Origin: Brevundimonas aurantiaca
GTDB taxonomy: Bacteria; Pseudomonadota; Alphaproteobacteria; Caulobacterales; Caulobacteraceae
DNA length: 64,000 bases
Direction: 5' to 3'
Assembly (NCBI RefSeq): GCF_014199955.1
Contig: NZ_JACHOQ010000003.1
Location: forward strand, 434,001 to 498,000
In this document: positions 34,755 through 42,240 of the stretch, piece after piece
Layout of the letters: each line of letters opens with the position of its first letter
Numbering within the stretch: position 1 is the first letter of the stretch
The notes under the pieces: model-generated
What the model was told of the DNA's origin: nothing
The model's database searches: none
What the model saw: the letters and a program-made list of their open reading frames with translations, nothing else
Position numbers and translations under genes: made by a program

Positions 34755-36275
34755 TCACCCGAACAGTCCATGGATAAACCAGGCTTGCGACCCCGTCCGA
34801 CCATCTTCGCCGTCGCCAGCCCGGAACAACCAGAACCGCCGCCCCACCTCATCCTCAACCTGGAAGTAGTCACGAACGGCCCAGACCTCGGCGTCCCGCC
34901 GTCGCCATTCTCCGAATATCCTTTCAGGGCCGTCCGCGCGGACTACCCGACGCCGTACGCCTCGCCATGTGAAGTGGGTCGGGGGATTGTCGGGCAGCAG
35001 GGCCATGGTCTCGACGGGCTCGGGCCGCTTCAACAGGCGTGCGGGACGCGGCCAATCCGGCGTCCAGTCCAGAACCGGAGCGACAGAAAGGGGCGGCGCC
35101 TTGCCGACGGAGCGCTCGGGCACGTCGCTCTCGACCGGGACCAGTCGATACAGGCGCTGGGCGCCGATGCGGTTGGACAGCATATCGACGAGATCCGACA
35201 GGTCTGGCCCCTCGGTCTCGCCCAAGGCGCTCTTGCCCCACCGCCAATCGAGGGGTTCGGCCTGGACTGCGGACAGGGTCATGCGCTCGATGCCGAACCC
35301 CGGATCGATCTTTTCGATCCGGTCGGTCAGCAGGCGCGACAGCCGGGCCGCATCCCGGGTCGGTCGGGCCAGGCCCACCCTCTGCGCCTCGACCCGGTTG
35401 TCGACACGGACGCACAACCAGTCCAGCCGTCTGGCTCCCAGGCTCAGGATCTCCAACGCCGCGCACAGTTCCGAGGCGAGCGCCGTGACATGGCGCTCGA
35501 GGGTCTCCGGCGCGCCGATCGGCTCCCCGAACACCCGCGACACCGTCGGGATCTCCGGCGCCTCGACCGGGACGAGCGGCTCGTCCACACGCCCGTAGGC
35601 CTGGTCGATGCGACGGCCGAGGTCATGACCGAACCGGAGCGTGAGAGGCGCGCGAGGCCGATGTGCGACGTCGGCGATCCGGTCGAAGCCCATCCGGTGC
35701 AGATGCGCGATCAACGCCTCCGGAAGCCGCAGCGCCGCCAGCGGCAATCCTGCGATGGCGGCGTCGACGGCGTCGGGCGCGATCATACGGTGCGCGCGTC
35801 GGAAGCGGACCACGGCATGGGCGGAGCCATAGGTCGGACCGATCGCGGCGTCGGCTTCAATGCCTTCCTCCTTCAGGCGTAGGATCATGTCCGCCAGCAT
35901 GGCGGCCTCCCCGCCCTGAAGGTGGGCGGCCCCGGTGGCGTCGATGGCGAGGCCATCCGGCGGATCGGGCTGGCAGACGGGGGCGTACCGGCGCATGGCC
36001 CAGACGGCGAGACGACCGAGCGCGGCCTCGTCGCCCGCCGGATCCGCCACCCGAACGTCGAGGCCGGGGATGAGGGCCTGAGCCTGGGTCGCCGCCATGC
36101 CGACGCGTGCGCCCTGGGCCAGCGCCGCCGTGTTGGCGGCGAGCACGATCCGACGGCGCCCGGACCGACCCGCGAGGATCAGGGGAAGCTCAGGCGGCGG
36201 CGCGACGTCCGCCAGTCCGCGTCGCAGACGATCGACGGACCAGTTCGGCAGGTAGAGCGAGACGACCCGTCTCAT
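34755..36275 (-). CDS. imuB: ImuB, catalytically inactive Y-family mutasome protein
   Basis: ImuB is a Y-family polymerase homologue that lacks polymerase activity and bridges DnaE2 to the beta clamp. The 506-residue product begins MRRVVSLYLPNWSVDRLRRG, where the acidic metal ligands of true Y-family enzymes are replaced. The little finger and C-terminal region follow, with the conserved end FEQVEDEVGRRFWLF-like block and terminal WFIHGLFG. The ATG at 36275 is chosen because the frame further upstream overlaps imuA. The start overlaps imuA by 86 bases. The stop faces the end of the ABC-3C ATPase, which separates it from its usual partner dnaE2. Confidence 0.92.
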   Translation of the reverse strand: MRRVVSLYLPNWSVDRLRRGLADVAPPPELPLILAGRSGRRRIVLAANTAALAQGARVGMAATQAQALIPGLDVRVADPAGDEAALGRLAVWAMRRYAPVCQPDPPDGLAIDATGAAHLQGGEAAMLADMILRLKEEGIEADAAIGPTYGSAHAVVRFRRAHRMIAPDAVDAAIAGLPLAALRLPEALIAHLHRMGFDRIADVAHRPRAPLTLRFGHDLGRRIDQAYGRVDEPLVPVEAPEIPTVSRVFGEPIGAPETLERHVTALASELCAALEILSLGARRLDWLCVRVDNRVEAQRVGLARPTRDAARLSRLLTDRIEKIDPGFGIERMTLSAVQAEPLDWRWGKSALGETEGPDLSDLVDMLSNRIGAQRLYRLVPVESDVPERSVGKAPPLSVAPVLDWTPDWPRPARLLKRPEPVETMALLPDNPPTHFTWRGVRRRVVRADGPERIFGEWRRRDAEVWAVRDYFQVEDEVGRRFWLFRAGDGEDGRTGSQAWFIHGLFG

Positions 36276-36948
36276 CACAGGCTTCCAAGGTGAAATCCGC
36301 GGCCTCGGCGCCGCGACAACGGATGAGTTCGACGAACCAGCGCGCCCGCCCCACGCCGGGCACGGGCAAGGGCGAGGAGGGGGCCGGGCTGATGCGCCAG
36401 CGCGTGGCGGAGGCGGTGTGCTGACCGAAGTCGGCGGCTTCCGAAGCCCGTCGCCATCGGCGCACCGCCAGACCCAGGCCGCCCGAGTCTTCGGCGGCCA
36501 GTTGCAGCCGTCGGGACGCGACGAGACTGAGGCGGGCGGTCTCGGCCACGACGGCGGCCAGACCGGGATGACGAAGGCCTTCCTCGAAACAGGCGAGAAG
36601 GGAAGGCTCGTCCCCGGCCTCGACATAGATCACCCGGTCCGGCCCCAGACCGGCCTGACGCAGGGCCGGTGCGAAGAGGTCGGGGCGGGTTACGCACCAC
36701 AACACCTGGCCGGGCCGCCGGGCGGCGATGCCTGCGGCGAACAGGGCGGCTGCGGCGCCGTCCACGGCCTCCTCGCCGCCGCCTGCGATCTCATGAACGG
36801 CGCCCAGTGAAAGACCGCCGCTGGGGAGATGGCGATCGAGATCTTTCACGCCGAAGGGCAACACCCCGGTGGTGTTCCGGCCGCCCTGTTCAAGGGCGCG
36901 GATCCGATCGCGCAGGATGTCGAGCCCGGCAGGCAGGCGGGCGCGCAT
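36190..36948 (-). CDS. imuA: ImuA, RecA/SulA-like mutasome protein
   Basis: ImuA is a RecA-fold protein of the ImuA-ImuB-DnaE2 mutasome. The 252-residue product starts MRARLPAGLDILRDRIRALE, and its core shows FGVKDLDRHLPSGGL and HEIAGGGEEAVDGAAAALFAAG, the degenerate nucleotide-binding region of the family. GGAGGCTTCTC precedes the ATG at 36948. A LexA box lies 32 bases upstream. It overlaps imuB by 86 bases, a usual arrangement. imuA and imuB form a two-gene unit; the third member, dnaE2, is 4.5 kb away. Confidence 0.9.
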   Translation of the reverse strand: MRARLPAGLDILRDRIRALEQGGRNTTGVLPFGVKDLDRHLPSGGLSLGAVHEIAGGGEEAVDGAAAALFAAGIAARRPGQVLWCVTRPDLFAPALRQAGLGPDRVIYVEAGDEPSLLACFEEGLRHPGLAAVVAETARLSLVASRRLQLAAEDSGGLGLAVRRWRRASEAADFGQHTASATRWRISPAPSSPLPVPGVGRARWFVELIRCRGAEAADFTLEACDETGRLALPAELVRRSSATRTGGRRAAA

Positions 36949-36979
36949 GAGAAGCCTCCTGTTCCCAAGGCTGATGAAT

Positions 36980-36994
36980 GTTCCTGTAATGTTC
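36980..36994. promoter_or_regulatory. LexA box upstream of imuA
   Basis: GTTC-CTGTAAT-GTTC is a perfect LexA operator 32 bases upstream of imuA. Further GTTC words lie at 36961-36964 (15 bases before it) and 36997-37000. The SRAP gene, divergent at 37147, is about 150 bases away and could share the control region. Confidence 0.8.
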
Positions 36995-37146
36995 TGGTTC
37001 TGTATGATGCGAAGAGTCAACCTTCGCTCATCTCTTATCCCCTTCGCCGGACGACCTGTGGACCGCGCGCCAGGACGGCCAGGGACGGTCGCCGCTGGCT
37101 TTTTCAGCGAAGTCGGCGATCAATGGGGCGGTAGACGGAGGTCCGC

Positions 37147-37725
37147 ATGTGCAACGAGTATCAGCTCATCCTGCCGTTCGACGAGGTGATCGAGACCTTC
37201 AACCGAACCGGCGACCGTCTCGTCTTTCCCGGCGGCATGCCCAACTTCGGACCCATGGCCTCGATCCGTATCGGCGACCGGGCGCCCATCATCACGCGAG
37301 GCCCCGATGGCTCGCAGCTGATCGTGTCGCCCTGGGCCTGGAAGTCGCCACAGGGAAGACCCGTGTTCAACTTCCGATCCGACGGTCGATCCTTCGACGG
37401 CGTCACCCGCTGCCTGATCCCCACCGACGGCTTCTTCGAGTTCACCGATGCCGAGCCGGGTCAGAAGCGCAAGACCAAGTGGCGGTTCACCATGGCCGAC
37501 GCGCCGATCTTCTGGGTCGCCGGCCTGGTTCGAGACGGCGCCTTCGCCATGCTGACCACCGAGCCGGGACCGGACATCGCCCCCTACCACGACCGCCAGA
37601 TCGTCCTGCTGAGACCCGATGCGGCCCTCGATTGGCTGGACCTGCGCAAACCCGAGGCCGAGCTGCTGCGCCCCCTGCCGGAAGGCAGCCTGTCTGTCGA
37701 GAAGGTCTTCCCGGAAGCGGCATGA
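37147..37725 (+). CDS. SOS-response-associated peptidase (SRAP, YedK/HMCES type)
   Basis: SRAP proteins form a covalent crosslink to abasic sites in single-stranded DNA through the N-terminal cysteine. The 192-residue product starts MCNEYQ, so Cys2 is exposed after Met removal. The catalytic Glu lies in GFFEF (about residue 97-98) and the His in YHDRQ (about residue 148), as in YedK. Conserved PNFGPM is near the start. It is divergent from imuA, next to its LexA box, which fits SOS co-regulation. Confidence 0.93.
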   Translation: MCNEYQLILPFDEVIETFNRTGDRLVFPGGMPNFGPMASIRIGDRAPIITRGPDGSQLIVSPWAWKSPQGRPVFNFRSDGRSFDGVTRCLIPTDGFFEFTDAEPGQKRKTKWRFTMADAPIFWVAGLVRDGAFAMLTTEPGPDIAPYHDRQIVLLRPDAALDWLDLRKPEAELLRPLPEGSLSVEKVFPEAA

Positions 37726-37738
37726 GTTCGGCAAATCG

Positions 37739-38986
37739 TCACCGACCCAGATCCTGACCCAGATGCTTGCCGCTGAGGACCTGGGCGAAGCCGCGCGCAT
37801 CGAGCGAAAGCGTGACCGCTTTTCCCACGGTTGGCGGGGTCTCGCCGACACCCAGCCGCCCATAGTGTTCGGAGCCGTCAGCGGCGCGCACCACCACATA
37901 GGCGGAGCCGCCCAGTTCGTCGTGGAAGCCGGTCTTCACGACCTTGCCCTGGACCGGCGCCTTGCCCAGCTGTTCCGCCGACCGCGCGCCGTCAAGACGC
38001 CGTTGGTTGAGGGTGCGAATGACGTCCTTCGAGAGCTGCAGCCTCCGAAGTCGGGCTTCCATATCCGGGGCCAGCCGGAAGCGCCGCCCTGTTCGTTCGG
38101 CGAGGCCCAGGGTCTCCAGATGGCGCAACCGTCCCCGGGTCAGCGCCGTCCAGGCGTCAGTGCCCCCGATCCCGTCATCGACACAGCCGTTGTTGTCCGC
38201 AGCTGCCAGGAGACGGCGGTCGAAGGCGGTGAACCGGTCGGCCTCGGTCTCACGCCAGACCCGCCGTTCGGCGTCCTGACGGCTGAGGTCGCCGAGCCGC
38301 TCCTGGGCCACTTCCTGGGCCCGGGCGCGAAAGCCGTAGCCGATGTAGTCGCGCGGAATCACGAGGTCCCGGCCGTCGCTTCTCCGGCCGCGCACAAGCA
38401 CATGGGCGTGCGGCTGGTCGGTGTCGAAATGGCAGACGGCGATCCAGTTCAGACCCGGTTCTCCAAGGTCGTCGGCGACCCTCGACATGACCTCCCTGGC
38501 GAAGCCCTGGAGGTCCGAAATCCGATCGCCGTGCTCGGGTGAAATGATGAAGCGAAAATGGTGCCTGTCCTTCGCCCAGCACTCCGTGGCGCCGGTCGGA
38601 TCGACCCTCTCACGCACCGGTCCGAAAAAGGCCGCGCGCTCGCCGTCCTCGCCCGCGCCCATGCGGCCGAGATAGGCGATATGGGCGGCGAGCGCCGCGC
38701 CCCGGGCGAACCCCTTGCCCATGTGCCGGGACACCAGCGCCTTGACCGTGACGCGCTGCCGGACGTCGAGACGGAAGGGACGACCCGAGCGGTTCTGGGC
38801 CGCGCGCAGACACCCGGCGCGGTCCCCGTAGGCGAACAGGCGCGAGGCCGCGAGCCTCTGGAACATGGCGATCCGGACGCTGGTCTTGTCCGACTTCAAC
38901 CTCTGCGGAAGGCGCACTTTCAAGGTCGAGACGTCATCCTTTGACGCTTGGGCGAGGCGTACCTCAATGGCGGTTCGGACCTGCAT
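37739..38986 (-). CDS. RlxS/VirD2-like relaxase, C-terminally short
   Basis: A conjugative relaxase nicks oriT and pilots single-stranded DNA into the transfer channel. The 415-residue product has the N-terminal relaxase core: RHHFRFIISPEHGDRI, and the HUH metal motif HFDTDQPHAHVLVRG (about residues 186-200). It resembles RlxS-type proteins with a DUF3363 tail, which are usually about 600 residues or more. Here the protein stops at GFAQVLSGKHLGQDLGR, 13 bases from the convergent SRAP gene, so much of the C-terminal domain is missing. It may be truncated by the cargo insertion yet still hold the nicking domain. Confidence 0.75.
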   Translation of the reverse strand: MQVRTAIEVRLAQASKDDVSTLKVRLPQRLKSDKTSVRIAMFQRLAASRLFAYGDRAGCLRAAQNRSGRPFRLDVRQRVTVKALVSRHMGKGFARGAALAAHIAYLGRMGAGEDGERAAFFGPVRERVDPTGATECWAKDRHHFRFIISPEHGDRISDLQGFAREVMSRVADDLGEPGLNWIAVCHFDTDQPHAHVLVRGRRSDGRDLVIPRDYIGYGFRARAQEVAQERLGDLSRQDAERRVWRETEADRFTAFDRRLLAAADNNGCVDDGIGGTDAWTALTRGRLRHLETLGLAERTGRRFRLAPDMEARLRRLQLSKDVIRTLNQRRLDGARSAEQLGKAPVQGKVVKTGFHDELGGSAYVVVRAADGSEHYGRLGVGETPPTVGKAVTLSLDARGFAQVLSGKHLGQDLGR

Positions 38987-39242
38987 GATCGGGGCTCCGG
39001 CCTGTCGTCGTCGCGGAATCAGGCGTCAACTCAGCGCAAGTCGACGTCGGTCTCCGCAATCCTCGCAAGTGTCTGCCCGGGCTCAGGAAAACAGAAGGCC
39101 AAAACCCCTCTTTTATCTTGCCCTAAGCCCTCAATCTGACGATTTCCAACCAGCCTCTCCAACAGTGAACACAGCCGATCAAACCTCGGCAAGACCCAGG
39201 CGACCCCGGCGTTCAGACCGCTTCGGGTCCGCCGGATGACAA

Positions 39243-39273
39243 GAAAAATCCCGCCCGGCCGAAGCCGAGCGGG
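39243..39273 (-). terminator. intrinsic terminator of the DUF2493 gene
   Basis: On the minus strand a G/C-rich hairpin (CCCGCTCGGC...GCCGGGCGGG, 39250-39273) is followed by ATTTTTCTTG, the best T-tract terminator in the window. It lies 23 bases after the stop of the DUF2493 gene. The remaining 38987-39242 between it and the relaxase start holds no gene that can be seen. Confidence 0.85.
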
Positions 39274-39296
39274 TCATTGATCCAGATCGTGATGTC

Positions 39297-40235
39297 TCAG
39301 GCGGCCCGGGCCTTGATGGGCACGTGCCGCAGCCCGTTCTCCATCGCCTTCTGGCCGAGGTTGAGCGCCGGTCCGAACGGCCGCTGATCCTCCCGCACCC
39401 CGGCCAGCGAATGGACCAGGGTCAGGCAGACCTCCGGCTCCAGCGCGATCAACTCGTCGTTCGCCCGGAAGGGAGCCGCCTTTCCGTTCCTGTCGAAATC
39501 CGCCCGGGCGAGGATCAGCTTCACCCCCTTCTGCTGGGCCCATTTGATCGCCAGCTTCTCGGAGCCTTTCGCCCCGGTCGTCGCCAGAGCCATGTCCGGC
39601 CACTCCCCCTTAGCCCAGTTGAGGGCGTCGAAGATCCGCCCGGCGTCCTCGGCCGTGTCCGCCATCGGCGCGCCCCGGAAGGCGACGACCGGACCGCCCG
39701 GATCGGCCTCTCCGGACCGACGATTCCGGATCGCCCGGATCGCCTGTTTCGCCTCCAGCTGCGCCGCCGTCAGATGGGTGCCGCGCCGTGATCCCCGCCA
39801 GGCGGTCCAGACCTCCCCGGTCGCGATCGTCCAGGTTTCGGAGGCCGCATCCCGGATCAGTTCGCAGGCCTGCGTCGCCGCATCTCCGGATCTCGCTTTC
39901 GCCGTTGCGTCCTGAAGTTCGACATCGGCCGCTTCCGATCCGTCGAAATCCCGATCCAGGGCGCGCATCGCGTCACGGGCGCGGTCGGCGTCCCGTTCAA
40001 TCCGTCCCGCGGCCGAGTGGAAGGCGCCGATAAGCGCTTCGCCGAGGATCGTCTGATAGTCCTCCAGAGCGGTGTCGGAGATCACGTCCACGAGCTCGGT
40101 CATGAGCGCGCGCCCCAGCTGGATCAGGGCGTCCTCGGTGGGGTGCGGACGCGCATCCCCCAAGGACGCGGTCAGGTCGTCGAAGGCGGAGTCGGTCTTC
40201 GAAGAGGCGGAGAAGGCGGTGTTGAAGTGGGTCAT
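39297..40235 (-). CDS. DUF2493 (SLOG superfamily, YspA-like) protein
   Basis: A 312-residue protein whose C-terminal half is a DUF2493 Rossmann-like SLOG domain: VVAFRGAPMADTAEDAGRIF, then ALATTGAKGSEKLAIKWAQ, and EPEVCLTLVHSLAG. SLOG domains bind nucleotide-derived ligands; DUF2493 proteins are common on alphaproteobacterial conjugative elements. The N-terminal 160 residues are acidic and helical, without a known domain. GGAATGG lies before the ATG at 40235. A clear terminator follows the gene. Its exact role in the element is unknown. Confidence 0.85.
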   Translation of the reverse strand: MTHFNTAFSASSKTDSAFDDLTASLGDARPHPTEDALIQLGRALMTELVDVISDTALEDYQTILGEALIGAFHSAAGRIERDADRARDAMRALDRDFDGSEAADVELQDATAKARSGDAATQACELIRDAASETWTIATGEVWTAWRGSRRGTHLTAAQLEAKQAIRAIRNRRSGEADPGGPVVAFRGAPMADTAEDAGRIFDALNWAKGEWPDMALATTGAKGSEKLAIKWAQQKGVKLILARADFDRNGKAAPFRANDELIALEPEVCLTLVHSLAGVREDQRPFGPALNLGQKAMENGLRHVPIKARAA

Positions 40236-40547
40236 CGAACCATTCCTTTGAAAAGAGACTGTCGAAGCGCCCCATGCGCAACGACCCCGGCTTTGGCCAC
40301 GGCGGGGTCCTCGGCAGTCACCGGAGCGGAGGGCCGCTTGCCCTCCGTGGAGGGGAACGGCGCAGCCGTTGACTTCCGGGGTGCCGTGACAAAGTCGGAG
40401 GGCGTTGTGTGGGGGCAAGTCGTCGTCGCCCTTCGCGACGACGACTCCATTCGGCGCCGTCGCGCCGATACGGACGAGAAGGCGTCGATCTTCTCGTCCC
40501 TCGACGCCGGCGGGCCGGCGGCGCATCCCCAGGCGAGCGAGCCGTCC
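40236..40547 (-). ncRNA. structured non-coding gap (candidate leader or small RNA)
   Basis: A 312-base gap between the GcrA homologue and the DUF2493 gene, without a supportable ORF. It contains at least seven perfect stems, including 40283-40309, 40327-40347, 40356-40370, an 11-bp GTCGTCGTCGC stem at 40419-40445, and 40452-40467. GGACGAGAA (40472-40480) pairs with TTCTCGTCC (40491-40499), while the loop word GGCGTCGA (40481-40488) pairs with TCGACGCC (40501-40508). That is an H-type pseudoknot. GC-rich DNA forms stems by chance, so function is unproven. Strand is taken from flanking genes. Confidence 0.4.
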
Positions 40548-40955
40548 TCAAGGCGCCACGCCCGCGAGGCGCATAAGGCCCTCCACCGACAGCGGTGTGG
40601 GCCGATAGGCGATCGCTGCATGGGCGGCGCAGAAGGCGCCGCGTTCAGACGGACGACCGCAGAGGCTGAAGGCGGCGTCGCCCGGTTCGCCATACGGCCA
40701 ACGGCAATCCATCCGCCTCACCGACAGAATGGTCGCAACGCCATCGGGCGGCGGCTCGGGCGCCACGTGATGCGCCGCCTCGCGACGAGTCCGGGCGCCT
40801 GTGCGCCCCTCCGAGAGGCCGAGGCGAGCGACCTTGCCGAGGACGGCGTTGCGGGTGAGGCCGCCGCCGAGTTCCAGGGCGATGGTCTCGGCGCTCCGCC
40901 CTTCGGGCCACAGGCGCTTCAGCAGATTGATACGGGCTTGGGTCCATGCGGACAT
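40548..40955 (-). CDS. GcrA-family regulator encoded on the mobile element
   Basis: A 135-residue homologue of GcrA. The N-terminus MSAWTQARINLLKRLWPEGRS and LELGGGLTRNAVLGKVARLGLSEG align plainly with the chromosomal gcrA (8796-9332). The sigma-binding C-terminal block (CRWPYGEPGDAAF...LCGRPSERGAFC) is also kept, but the Ala/Pro linker is much shorter. The ATG at 40955 follows GAAGGAGACC. No GANTC site was noticed upstream. It could let the element act on GcrA-controlled promoters. It shares a purine-rich leader motif with other backbone genes. Confidence 0.9.
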   Translation of the reverse strand: MSAWTQARINLLKRLWPEGRSAETIALELGGGLTRNAVLGKVARLGLSEGRTGARTRREAAHHVAPEPPPDGVATILSVRRMDCRWPYGEPGDAAFSLCGRPSERGAFCAAHAAIAYRPTPLSVEGLMRLAGVAP

Positions 40956-40970
40956 GGCGGTCTCCTTCGG

Positions 40971-41007
40971 CGAGCCCCGATGGCTCGTCCGACCGCGCCC
41001 TTCCTCC
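40971..41007 (-). promoter_or_regulatory. conserved leader motif, GcrA-homologue copy
   Basis: On the minus strand, GGAGGAAGGGCG (40996-41007) lies 41 bases upstream of the start. A 6-bp hairpin with an ATCGG loop (40971-40987) follows it, then the ribosome site. The same purine word is upstream of ssb2, SNO, the ParB-like gene and radC. Confidence 0.5.
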
Positions 41008-41030
41008 GGCCTTTCCGTCGCCAGCACGAA

Positions 41031-41064
41031 GAAGGGCCCGAGGCGCAGCGCGCCCGGGCCCTTC
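41031..41064 (-). terminator. hairpin after the ssb gene
   Basis: GAAGGGCCCG (41031-41040) and CGGGCCCTTC (41055-41064) make a perfect 10-bp stem just past the end of the ssb gene at 41081. It is probably the 3' terminator of the two-gene ssb unit; there is no strong T-run. Confidence 0.55.
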
Positions 41065-41080
41065 AAATCTCCCCTTCGGA

Positions 41081-41506
41081 TCAGAACGGGATGTCGTCGT
41101 TGAGATCGTAGCCGCCGCCCGCCTCGACGCCGCGATCGGCGACGCCGGAGCGGTCTTCGGACGGTTCGCCGACGACGCGCCGGTTCTTCAACCGGATGTC
41201 GCTGACGACGAGGCGAAGGTCGTAGTGCTCCACCCCGTCCTTGCCGGTCCAGGTGTCGTTTTCGACATGGCCCTGGATCACGACGCGGCTGCCCTTTCGG
41301 GCATAGGGCTGGATGTAGTTTTCAGCCGTCGCCTCGTTGAAGCAGATACAGTTGAAGCCGGTGGTCCGCTCGCCGGGTTCACCGTTGGCGCGCCGGAAGC
41401 GGGTGGTTTCCACCACGCGGAAGCTCGCGCGCTTCTTGCCGGAGCCTTGCGCCGACAGGATGGAAGGGTCTGCGGCCAGGTAGCCTTCGAGGGTCAGGGT
41501 TTGCAT
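41081..41506 (-). CDS. ssb: single-stranded DNA-binding protein
   Basis: A 141-residue SSB with the OB fold LEGYLAADPSIL and FRVVETTRFR, and the acidic tip DLNDDIPF that binds partner proteins. It probably coats the single-stranded DNA of the element during transfer or replication. The start MQTLTLEGY at 41506 is used; an upstream ATG is not preferred. It lies 37 bases after a second SSB-like gene at 41544-41909 on the same strand, so the two are likely co-transcribed. Confidence 0.92.
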   Translation of the reverse strand: MQTLTLEGYLAADPSILSAQGSGKKRASFRVVETTRFRRANGEPGERTTGFNCICFNEATAENYIQPYARKGSRVVIQGHVENDTWTGKDGVEHYDLRLVVSDIRLKNRRVVGEPSEDRSGVADRGVEAGGGYDLNDDIPF

Positions 41507-41543
41507 GGTCAGTCTCCTTGAAATCAGGATGAGCGGTTGAGGA

Positions 41544-41909
41544 TCAGGCGGCGGCGCGGTCGTCCGCCGCGTCTGCGCTCGCATCGGCCTGGCGGTCTTC
41601 CGCCCAGTCGAGGACGGTGAGCCGATTGATCACCAGCTCCTTGGCCGTCCGCTCCGACCCGTCGCGGGCGGTGTAGGCGGTGTCGATGAAGGCGCCGATC
41701 ACGACGGCCTCGCACCCTTGCGCCAGCCCGCGCGCGATGACCTTCTCGTTGAGGCCCTTCGACCAGCTGACGCAGTTGACGCCGACCAGCCGGGCCTTGC
41801 CGGCATTGTCGGTCCCGCGCTGTTCGAGCAGGCGGAAGACCGCCTTGCCGAAGTCGTCGCTGATCTGGGGGTCGGCCGCGAGGCGGCCCGTGAACACCAT
41901 GGTCTGCAT
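41544..41909 (-). CDS. second SSB-like OB-fold protein
   Basis: A 121-residue paralogue of the adjacent ssb, starting MQTMVFTGRLAADPQISD with LAADPQ matching LAADPS of its neighbour. It keeps the OB-fold strands (VNCVSWSKG, VVIGAFIDTAYTARDG) but ends in an Ala/Asp-rich tail (ADAADDRAAA) without the terminal DIPF tip, so it may not recruit the usual partners. A purine-rich leader motif and an ATCGG-loop hairpin precede it. Confidence 0.85.
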   Translation of the reverse strand: MQTMVFTGRLAADPQISDDFGKAVFRLLEQRGTDNAGKARLVGVNCVSWSKGLNEKVIARGLAQGCEAVVIGAFIDTAYTARDGSERTAKELVINRLTVLDWAEDRQADASADAADDRAAA

Positions 41910-41937
41910 ATCAGTCTCCTGTTGATGCGAAGCCGCC

Positions 41938-41986
41938 GGGGAGCCGATCTCCCCAATCCCGCTTCGCCCGAGACCTCCCTTCCTCC
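41938..41986 (-). promoter_or_regulatory. conserved leader motif, ssb copy
   Basis: GGAGGAAGGGAG on the minus strand (41975-41986) lies 66 bases upstream of the second ssb-like start. It is followed by a 6-bp hairpin with an ATCGG-type loop (41938-41954), the same order as upstream of the GcrA homologue. Confidence 0.5.
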
Positions 41987-42068
41987 TCAGCTCCCGGCCG
42001 GGCGCTTTCGCCCCGGGCGTGACCGCCTGGACTGTCGCTATCGATCCGCTTTCGCGCGATGCTGGGGC

Positions 42069-42170
42069 ATGTGCGTTCTCACCCTCGCCTGGGATATCCA
42101 CCCGGACTGGCCGCTCGTGGCGGCCGGCAACCGCGACGAAGAGTACGCTCGACTTTCGGAACCACTGGTG
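42069..42170 (+). pseudogene. 5' fragment of an NRDE (TANGO2) family gene
   Basis: The frame from the ATG at 42069 reads MCVLTLAWDIHPDWPLVAAGNRDE, the conserved N-terminus of NRDE-family proteins, which are normally about 250 residues. After about 34 codons the similarity stops abruptly and the frame continues only as non-family sequence. The break lies beside the metal-resistance island that begins with the MerR gene at 42241, so the gene was probably cut by its insertion. The missing 3' part was not found in the window. Confidence 0.75.
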
Positions 42171-42240
42171 CTCCGCCGGGTCGTTCACCTGACCGATACG
42201 GCCAAGGTTGTTTGGAGTGACGGAACGCGAAGGGCCGTCG

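Noticed and set aside
36276..36626. longer imuB N-terminus (frame open to 36626)
   Set aside because: It would overlap imuA extensively and adds Pro/Arg-rich sequence with no family similarity.
37619..38542. 307-codon plus-strand frame over the relaxase
   Set aside because: Shadow of the minus-strand relaxase, which has the HUH motif.
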